A DNA stretch of 64,000 bases. Origin: Pseudovibrio flavus. Lineage in GTDB: Bacteria; Pseudomonadota; Alphaproteobacteria; Rhizobiales; Stappiaceae. Numbering within the stretch: position 1 is the first letter of the stretch; each line of letters begins with the position of its first letter. Positions 58,432 through 64,000 of the stretch are shown piece by piece. The DNA lies in contig NZ_SMMA01000064.1 in assembly GCF_009711345.1 (NCBI RefSeq), forward strand, positions 1-64,000. The letters are read 5' to 3'. The translations under genes and the position numbers were made by a program. Under the pieces are notes generated by a model. That model saw only the letters and a program-made list of their open reading frames with translations. It had not been told where the DNA came from and searched no databases.

Positions 58432-58974
58432 TCAGCAGCTATCGCAGTTTTTTGATTTTCTTGAAAAATCAGTCACTTGCCCGTTTGCACTTTGCTCAAA
58501 CTGGCAGCATTGATCAAACAGGTGACGCAGTTGCTCTCGCCCCTTCTGCACCCGTGACTTCACAGTCGAGTAGGCAACACCGTGAGCAGAAGCATAGTCT
58601 TTTTGAGACTGACCGTTCAGCTCTACATCACGCAGCAAGGCCGCTGTTTCTTCAGGAAGGGCCTTCAAAAATGGCTCAACGCAGCGCTCAAGATCCTCAA
58701 GGGCACCGGCTTCTTCCAAGTCAGGAGAAAGGTCTTCCGGCAGTTCTGTCTCGGGAACAGACTTGCGGTAATAATCAATTAGCGTGTTGCGGGTGATTTG
58801 TTTTAGCCATGCGGGAAGGCTTTGAGCCTCCTGCAATTCAGGCAGGCCTTTATGCACCTTGATCATGATGTCTTGCAGCAGATCATCAACATCAGACTGG
58901 TTTTTCAATCGTCCCCGAAGGTAGCTACGCAGCGCGCCTTGATAGTCCTGCCAGATTTGCTCGAAAGGAGGCAT
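58432..58974 (-). CDS. sigZ: RNA polymerase sigma factor, SigZ-like ECF type
   Basis: A 180-residue sigma-70 family member with region 2 (about 5-75, DDLLQDIMIKVHK) and region 4 (about 105-155, SQKDYASAHGVAYSTVKSRVQKGR). The C-terminus past residue 152 is a cysteine array: C156, C157, C177 and C180 (QCC and NCDSC). That layout (CCxF...xxC..C) is the mark of SigZ-type ECF factors. The tail may sense metals or oxidation. No anti-sigma gene lies alongside. The gst gene directly follows and may be its target. Confidence 0.88.
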   Translation of the reverse strand: MPPFEQIWQDYQGALRSYLRGRLKNQSDVDDLLQDIMIKVHKGLPELQEAQSLPAWLKQITRNTLIDYYRKSVPETELPEDLSPDLEEAGALEDLERCVEPFLKALPEETAALLRDVELNGQSQKDYASAHGVAYSTVKSRVQKGREQLRHLFDQCCQFEQSANGQVTDFSRKSKNCDSC

Positions 58975-59069
58975 AAGCTTCTCGTCGTTTTATTGAAACG
59001 CGAAGATACAACAAGAGTGTGCCCGCATGAAGATGCAGGTTCGAAGGATAGCTAAGACGGGAGAATGAA

Positions 59070-59726
59070 TTAGATTCGGCTGGCGGCGTAAGGGCCGTAA
59101 CCGAAGATGCTGAGCAAAATACGGTATGGAGCCAGCATACACAGCGCGACGAGGATCTTAACGCTGAAATCACCGAGAGCCCAAGATACCCAGCGCGGTA
59201 CTTCCAGAGCGAAGTAGCCAAACAGCGGTGCAGCTTCCACGGCAAATGCATCGTAGCTGCCAAGGAAGGCAAGCGATGCAGAGAAGGAAATGCCGAAGAA
59301 CAAGATGGTATCGAGGATTGCACCTAGCGTGGAAGAGACAATTGGCGCACGCCACCAAGCGCCGTGGCGCAGACGGTGGAAAATGGCAATGTCAAAAAGC
59401 TGGGCAAAAAGGAATGCGCAGCCGGATGCAAGAGCAATTCGCGGCGTTGCAAAGACAACCGAAAGGGCAACAGCAACAGCAAAACCTGCGTAGACGACTC
59501 GTCTCGCAGCTTTAGGACCGAAGTTTCGGTTGATCAGATCGGTTACCAGAAAAGCAACCGGATAGGTGAAGGCACCCCACGTAAGGAGGTCTTCCAACAC
59601 CACAGGGCCAAGCATTCCCCGCACAGGATACTGCACGAGAATATTCGACGCGACTACCACAACCATCATCGCAATGATGCCGAGTGCGATAGCGCGCGTC
59701 GGATTATTCTTGACCGCTGAATTCAT
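59070..59726 (-). CDS. yhhQ: Queuosine precursor transporter (VUT family)
   Basis: A 218-residue membrane protein of six hydrophobic helices, belonging to the DUF165/VUT family that imports preQ0 or preQ1. FTYPVAFLVTDLINRNFG is the family signature near residues 53-71. ATG 59726, 18 bp after rpmB stop, so likely in one operon with L28. No preQ1 riboswitch fits in the 18-nt gap. Confidence 0.92.
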   Translation of the reverse strand: MNSAVKNNPTRAIALGIIAMMVVVVASNILVQYPVRGMLGPVVLEDLLTWGAFTYPVAFLVTDLINRNFGPKAARRVVYAGFAVAVALSVVFATPRIALASGCAFLFAQLFDIAIFHRLRHGAWWRAPIVSSTLGAILDTILFFGISFSASLAFLGSYDAFAVEAAPLFGYFALEVPRWVSWALGDFSVKILVALCMLAPYRILLSIFGYGPYAASRI

Positions 59727-59744
59727 CTGTCAGCAAACAGCAGC

Positions 59745-60038
59745 TTATGCAGCTGCTTCAGCCTGACGACGACGAATTTCAGTCTTCAGAAGGCGTGCCT
59801 TAGGAGACAGATCAGCTTCAGCTGCCTTCATGAGGAATGCGTCCAGACCACCACGGTGCTCAACAGAACGCAGAGCGTGTGCAGAGATACGCAGCTTGTA
59901 GGTTTCACCCAGAGTATCGCTCATGAGGGAAACGTTGCAGAGGTTTGGCAAGAACCGACGACGGGTTCTGTTGTTTGCGTGGCTGACATTGTTGCCAGTC
60001 ATCACGTCTTTGCCGGTAAGTTCACAGCGGCGTGCCAT
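59745..60038 (-). CDS. rpmB: 50S ribosomal protein L28
   Basis: A 97-residue ribosomal protein with the conserved [21 protein letters not shown] start and a C-terminal helical extension (RRRQAEAAA) seen in alphaproteobacteria. It has one N-terminal Cys (C5) and one at C34, and no zinc ribbon. ATG 60038 follows AAGGG; the frame continues three codons upstream without meaning. The promoter lies about 130 bp upstream. Confidence 0.97.
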   Translation of the reverse strand: MARRCELTGKDVMTGNNVSHANNRTRRRFLPNLCNVSLMSDTLGETYKLRISAHALRSVEHRGGLDAFLMKAAEADLSPKARLLKTEIRRRQAEAAA

Positions 60039-60163
60039 GTGGATCACCCTTTTTATTCAATCTGGCGCCACGTAAAAACAGAAGCGCTATCGTTAACCAG
60101 AGATTCGCAGACTCCAAAAGTCCGGCGCTAGCAACTCTGGCCCCGTATTGGAAAAGTCGGCCT

Positions 60164-60192
60164 GCTATAATGTGGCGCGTAGAATTCGTCAA
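60164..60192 (-). promoter_or_regulatory. Sigma-70 promoter of rpmB
   Basis: On the minus strand TTGACG (60192-60187) and TATAGC (60169-60164) are 17 nt apart, giving a leader of about 120 nt. Confidence 0.65.
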
Positions 60193-60372
60193 GGGTTTGG
60201 TGCGCCCTTACTACGGATTCTGGCCTCTTTGAATAAACTTTGGTCTCTTAACCTCAACGTTACGAACTGTTCCTATGATTTTGGTAGCAATTTGAAAAGC
60301 AGAAAAAATAATTTTTAAAGTACTCAAAGGCTGACGTTTAAATATGAAAAGCAGCCGCGGAGGTATGGCGTC

Positions 60373-61227
60373 GTGCTAAACTCTCTTATCCGGGCTATAA
60401 GTGCCCTGGGTCATAAAGCTATAGTAGGAAGCATCGCTTTGTGCGTATGCTCACTATCCACAGCTGCCCTTGGAAAAACTAATCAGGTCGATGGAAACTA
60501 CAATATTTCCATCGCTGGCATCACCATCGGCAAGGGCTCAATGTCGCTTGCCCTGCGCAATAATGCCTATTCGGCAAAAGTTTCTATGGAGCCTGCCGGT
60601 ATCGGCACCTTGTTCTCCACGGGTACTGGCGCGGCTGAAGCACGGGGCTGGATTTCCGGCAGCCGTATCTTGCCGTCCCGCTATGAAATGGTTTCACAGG
60701 CGTCCGAGCGCAATTTCCATGTGGACCTGCGCCAAGGCTCTGGCCACATCCGCAACGAGCTTGTCCGTCCACGCTTTAAGCCATCGGCAACCCGTATCAA
60801 GGTAACCAACAAGCACCGCAAAAACGCCATGGATCCGCTAAGCGCAGCGCTTATGCCGGTAGTATCGAGAGGCGACGAGCTTTCTCCTGACGCCTGCAAT
60901 CGCACTTTGCCGATCTATGATGGCTGGACCCGGTTCGACATTGAGATGACCTACAAGAAAATGCGCGAGGTTTCCGGAAACGGTTACGACGGCCCCGTCA
61001 TTGTTTGTAAGGCACGATGGATACCGGTTGCTGGCCACAGACCAGAGCGAAAAAGCGTCCAACTGCTGGCCCGTTCCAACAATATGGAAGTTTGGCTTGC
61101 CCCAACCGGCCACAAAAAAGTGCTGATCCCCTACCGGATTTCCATCCCGACAGGAACAGGCTCTTTGGTGGTTCAAGCGCAGGAATTGGGCCTGCCTAAC
61201 GGCCATAAACAATCTGCTGCTAGGTAG
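60373..61227 (+). CDS. DUF3108 domain-containing protein
   Basis: A 284-residue exported protein. The signal peptide spans about 1-34. The rest fits DUF3108, a periplasmic protein family of alphaproteobacteria whose role is unknown; relatives have been linked to the cell envelope. The region around residues 35-130 holds the VDGNYNISIAGI and RGWISGSRILPSRYEM parts typical of the family. GTG 60373 has GGAGG 10 nt upstream. Divergent from rpmB. Confidence 0.88.
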   Translation: MLNSLIRAISALGHKAIVGSIALCVCSLSTAALGKTNQVDGNYNISIAGITIGKGSMSLALRNNAYSAKVSMEPAGIGTLFSTGTGAAEARGWISGSRILPSRYEMVSQASERNFHVDLRQGSGHIRNELVRPRFKPSATRIKVTNKHRKNAMDPLSAALMPVVSRGDELSPDACNRTLPIYDGWTRFDIEMTYKKMREVSGNGYDGPVIVCKARWIPVAGHRPERKSVQLLARSNNMEVWLAPTGHKKVLIPYRISIPTGTGSLVVQAQELGLPNGHKQSAAR

Positions 61228-61402
61228 GTGCATTGCTGATTTTCAATTAAATCATTGCAGGAATGAGCGAGTGCCCCCACATTTATGCCGGAATACCTTG
61301 ACAAGACGGGCATAGCGGGGCCAGTGTCGCGCCAAATTTCCGGCGCAGCCTGACGCCTCCCTCAGCGATTTTGACCGCTGAATTTAACGAGTGAACACTT
61401 AA

Positions 61403-62359
61403 ATGCGCAGTTACCTTGAATTTGAAAAACCAGTTGCCGACCTAGAAGGCAAGGTTCAAGAACTCAAAATAATGGCCAAGAGTGGCGAGGCCGTAGATGT
61501 AGAAGACGAGATCGCAACGCTGCAAGGCAAAGCCGATCAAGCACTCAACGACATCTATAATGCTCTTAGCCCTTGGCAGAAAACACTGGTCGCTCGTCAT
61601 CCGGACCGCCCGCACGCTGAAGACTACATCAAAGGCCTGATCTCCGACTTCACGCCACTGGCTGGTGACCGTAAGTTTGCAGAGGATCATGCAATCATCG
61701 CAGGCTTTGGCCGTTTCCGTGGTCAGTCTGTTGCGATCCTCGGTCAGGAGAAGGGTAACGACACCCAGTCTCGCCTGCACCGCAACTTCGGCATGTCCCG
61801 TCCAGAGGGCTACCGTAAAGCCGTTCGCATCATGGAACTGGCAGAACGCTTCAACATTCCTGTCGTATCCTTCGTTGATACTGCTGGTGCATACCCTGGC
61901 ATTGGCGCTGAAGAGCGCGGTCAGGCGGAAGCAATCGCCCGCTCCACCGACCAGTGCCTCATGCTGGGCGTGCCAAACATCTCCATCGTTATCGGTGAAG
62001 GCGGTTCCGGCGGCGCGATTGCAATTGCAACAGCAAACCACGTGGCAATGCTTGAACACGCAATCTACTCTGTGATCTCCCCAGAAGCGGGCGCATCCAT
62101 TCTTTGGCGCGATAGCACCAAGGCACAGGAAGCTGCGACCAACATGAAGATCACCGCGCAGGACCTTTCCGAACTCGGCATCATTGATGAAATCATCAAG
62201 GAGCCAGTTGGCGGCGCACACCGCGCCAAGGAAATCGTTGTAGATCGCGCTGGCACGACCATCGAGAACGCTCTGAAGCACTTCGCAGACATGGATGCAG
62301 CAGCAATCAAGCAGCAGCGCCGTGAGAAGTTCCTGAAAATTGGTCGCCATCTGGCGTAA
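61403..62359 (+). CDS. accA: Acetyl-CoA carboxylase carboxyltransferase subunit alpha
   Basis: A 318-residue subunit of the enzyme that makes malonyl-CoA for fatty acids. The carboxyltransferase core (about 100-260) includes FVDTAGAYPGIGAEERGQ and the GEGGSGGAIAIA oxyanion region. Length is normal. Single gene, with its own terminator. Confidence 0.97.
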   Translation: MRSYLEFEKPVADLEGKVQELKIMAKSGEAVDVEDEIATLQGKADQALNDIYNALSPWQKTLVARHPDRPHAEDYIKGLISDFTPLAGDRKFAEDHAIIAGFGRFRGQSVAILGQEKGNDTQSRLHRNFGMSRPEGYRKAVRIMELAERFNIPVVSFVDTAGAYPGIGAEERGQAEAIARSTDQCLMLGVPNISIVIGEGGSGGAIAIATANHVAMLEHAIYSVISPEAGASILWRDSTKAQEAATNMKITAQDLSELGIIDEIIKEPVGGAHRAKEIVVDRAGTTIENALKHFADMDAAAIKQQRREKFLKIGRHLA

Positions 62360-62388
62360 TCAACAGAACTCGACAATTTATAGACTGG

Positions 62389-62421
62389 AAAATGGCGTAG
62401 AGGCACTTTCTACGCCATTTT
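62389..62421 (+). terminator. Terminator of accA
   Basis: A 13-bp stem AAAATGGCGTAGA/TCTACGCCATTTT (62389-62401, 62409-62421) with a 7-nt loop is followed by TTATT. Confidence 0.9.
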
Positions 62422-62592
62422 TTATTATCTAAACTTCAAGGCATCTACGGCTTTTGAGCAGTCAAACCTTTGTGGAATAGGCTGGGATAAGCTGAACCGG
62501 TAAGGAGGGATCAACCTTTCTACCGCTAGTCTACCATCAACGGAGTGGCGACGGGCGTTCCACTTCTTGGTGCTGTTTTCGGGTTCTGCTTT

Positions 62593-63750
62593 ATGCTGTC
62601 AAACATCCTCTCCGGCTTAAAACAAGTCACAAAACCACTTTCGATGGCGGCAATTGCGCTAACGCTGGTGGCTTGTCAGGGTGCTGACTTTGCAGATGAG
62701 AAGCACCGCAAACCCGTAAGCAAAAAAGTTCAGCGCAAAATCGAAACCTCAGACATGGCTTTAAAGGCCCCGATTTTCATTCGCATCTTCAAGGAAGAAA
62801 GCGAGTTGGAAGTCTGGAAGCAGACCAAATCCGGTCAATACGCACTGCTGGAAACCTACGAGATCTGTAAATGGTCTGGCAAACTGGGGCCGAAGTTCAA
62901 AGAAGGCGACCGACAAGCGCCTGAAGGGTTTTATTTCGTAACTCCGGGGCGCATGAACCCGAATTCCGACTATTATCTCTCCTTCAACCTCGGCTTTCCG
63001 AACCGCTATGACCGCGCCCACGACCGCACAGGTACGCATCTGATGGTTCACGGAGCGTGTTCTTCTGCCGGTTGCTATGCGATGACCGATGACAGCATTT
63101 CCGACATTTACGCCCTCGCCCGCGATAGCTTCATGGGTGGTCAGCGCGAGTTTCAGGTGCACGCCTTCCCGTTCCGCATGACCGGCGAAAACATGGCCCG
63201 TCATGCTGAGAATGAACACTTCGAGTTCTGGGAGATGTTGAAGGAAGGTTACGACCACTTCGCCGTCACCAAACAGCCACCTAAAATCGATGTTTGTGAC
63301 CGCCGCTATGTGTTTAACGCCGAGCCGACAATCAGAGGCGCACAGTTCAGCTCCCGCAATCGCTGCCCAGATTATTCTATTCCACAGTCGATTTCCGTCG
63401 CTCTGGCTAAAAAACAGGCGGAAGATCAAAAGAACTTCGAGGAATTCCAGATCGCGGCTGAGAAAAGCAGGCAGCGTCAGGAACAGCTTGCAGCGTTCTT
63501 TGGTACCAATGCAGCTGACAAAGGCGGCCCAGCACAAACCACAGCGGAAACAGTGGCAGAAGCTGCACCTGCAAACACCCCAAGCCAGAGCCAGCTAGCC
63601 CTGACGCCGGAAACAAAACCGGAAGAAGCTCCAAAGACCGAGAAGGACCGCGCCTTTGGTTATTTCTCCAAAATTTTCCCGATCGGTCAAAAGGAAGAAG
63701 CTGTGGCGATCGTGGACGAGAACATTCCGCTGCCAATCAGCAAGCCATAG
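62593..63750 (+). CDS. L,D-transpeptidase family lipoprotein (YafK-like)
   Basis: A 385-residue protein with a lipobox ending in VAC (Cys28), so likely an outer-membrane or inner-membrane lipoprotein. The catalytic motif HGACSSAGCYAMTDDSI gives Cys161. The later part (about 265-385) is Ala/Pro/Glu-rich and of low complexity. YafK-like proteins act on murein-linked lipoproteins. A GTG at 62545 would add 16 residues; ATG 62593 gives the better lipoprotein signal. Confidence 0.85.
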   Translation: MLSNILSGLKQVTKPLSMAAIALTLVACQGADFADEKHRKPVSKKVQRKIETSDMALKAPIFIRIFKEESELEVWKQTKSGQYALLETYEICKWSGKLGPKFKEGDRQAPEGFYFVTPGRMNPNSDYYLSFNLGFPNRYDRAHDRTGTHLMVHGACSSAGCYAMTDDSISDIYALARDSFMGGQREFQVHAFPFRMTGENMARHAENEHFEFWEMLKEGYDHFAVTKQPPKIDVCDRRYVFNAEPTIRGAQFSSRNRCPDYSIPQSISVALAKKQAEDQKNFEEFQIAAEKSRQRQEQLAAFFGTNAADKGGPAQTTAETVAEAAPANTPSQSQLALTPETKPEEAPKTEKDRAFGYFSKIFPIGQKEEAVAIVDENIPLPISKP

Positions 63751-63786
63751 TCGGCACCTGCCCGCTGCTAGCTGTTTAGAATAAAC

Positions 63787-64000
63787 CTAGGCCCAAATCG
63801 CCATTCGCAGACCGTTACTGTCGCGCTCATAGTTCGCGGGAAACGGCTGCGCCTGCCCTAGCAGCAAACGCTCGGCAATAACGGCGTTGACCGCCGCATC
63901 AATCAAATCGTCGCGCGCCGCGCCTTTTGACGCTTTCTGGTCAAGGAAGTGTGCCGAGTAGCCATAATTGCACAGCAGATCACGGCGCACATCCAGCCCT
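63787..64000 (-). CDS. DUF429 domain-containing protein (C-terminal part, cut by the window edge)
   Basis: The last 70 residues of a longer protein, ending at 63787. The segment KGAARDDLIDAAVNAVIAER and the final DSNGLRMAIWA agree with the end of DUF429 proteins, which belong to an RNase H-like group without known substrate. The start lies to the right of the window. Confidence 0.75.
   Translation of the reverse strand, partial: GLDVRRDLLCNYGYSAHFLDQKASKGAARDDLIDAAVNAVIAERLLLGQAQPFPANYERDSNGLRMAIWA

Noticed and set aside
59727-59744. A preQ1 riboswitch before the queuosine-precursor transporter
   Set aside because: Only 18 nt separate it from rpmB, too few for any riboswitch.

Overview
This window is a chromosomal segment of an alphaproteobacterium, most likely a Hyphomicrobiales (Rhizobiales) member of the marine Stappiaceae/Pseudovibrio type. 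The evidence is gene content: argJ next to a parvulin gene that is divergent from secA; bolA, a J-domain gene, cobS and cobT in one neighbourhood; DUF4167, DUF2794, DUF1178 and DUF3108 proteins; EI-Ntr (ptsP) downstream of aspartokinase; and an apparent methylsuccinyl-CoA dehydrogenase of the ethylmalonyl-CoA pathway. The placement is inferred from gene content only. No phage, insertion sequence or CRISPR array was seen. Most genes are chromosomal core.

Layout. 0.3-9.2 kb: M23 endopeptidase, clpB with a heat-shock-like promoter, a MOSC protein, and the prfA-prmC-DUF4167 group. 9.3-13.8 kb: ptsP and lysC, with ubiG divergent. 13.9-20 kb: an esterase-like hydrolase, a phasin with a histone-like tail, the DUF1178/nitrilase pair, grxC, comF, a SAM methyltransferase and a lone Flp pilin. 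19.6-26.2 kb: mutT, a GNAT enzyme, argJ, a periplasmic parvulin and secA. 26.4-35.7 kb: an SH3-type secreted protein broken by an in-frame stop, an L,D-transpeptidase, a hydrolase, a chemoreceptor, a DMT transporter, a YihY protein, mcd, a small exported protein and thpR. 35.9-41.1 kb: an aldo/keto reductase and the tesA/ybbA/ybbP cluster. 41.4-45 kb: a Bax inhibitor-1 protein, an ArsR regulator divergent from a DUF318 permease, and DUF2794 with a coupled micro-ORF.

45-51.6 kb: ppa, dsbB with a YqaA-type protein, tRNA-Leu(CAA), xerD with an upstream 47-aa membrane protein, and the aroK-aroB-corC operon. 51.6-57.6 kb: bolA, a J-domain protein, cobS-cobT, a phytase-like esterase and a universal stress protein. 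57.7-64 kb: a sigZ-like sigma factor followed by a glutathione transferase, both with cysteine-rich tails; rpmB with a queuosine-precursor transporter; a DUF3108 protein; accA; a lipoprotein L,D-transpeptidase; and the end of a DUF429 gene at the right edge.

No wholly new multi-gene system is evident. The places most worth a second look are the twin operators between arsR and the permease (42.54-42.65 kb), the sigZ-gst pair with thiol tails (57.7-59 kb), the phasin with a histone H1-like tail (14.8-15.6 kb), the in-frame stop at 26,688 and two small membrane ORFs (44.01 and 48.22 kb).
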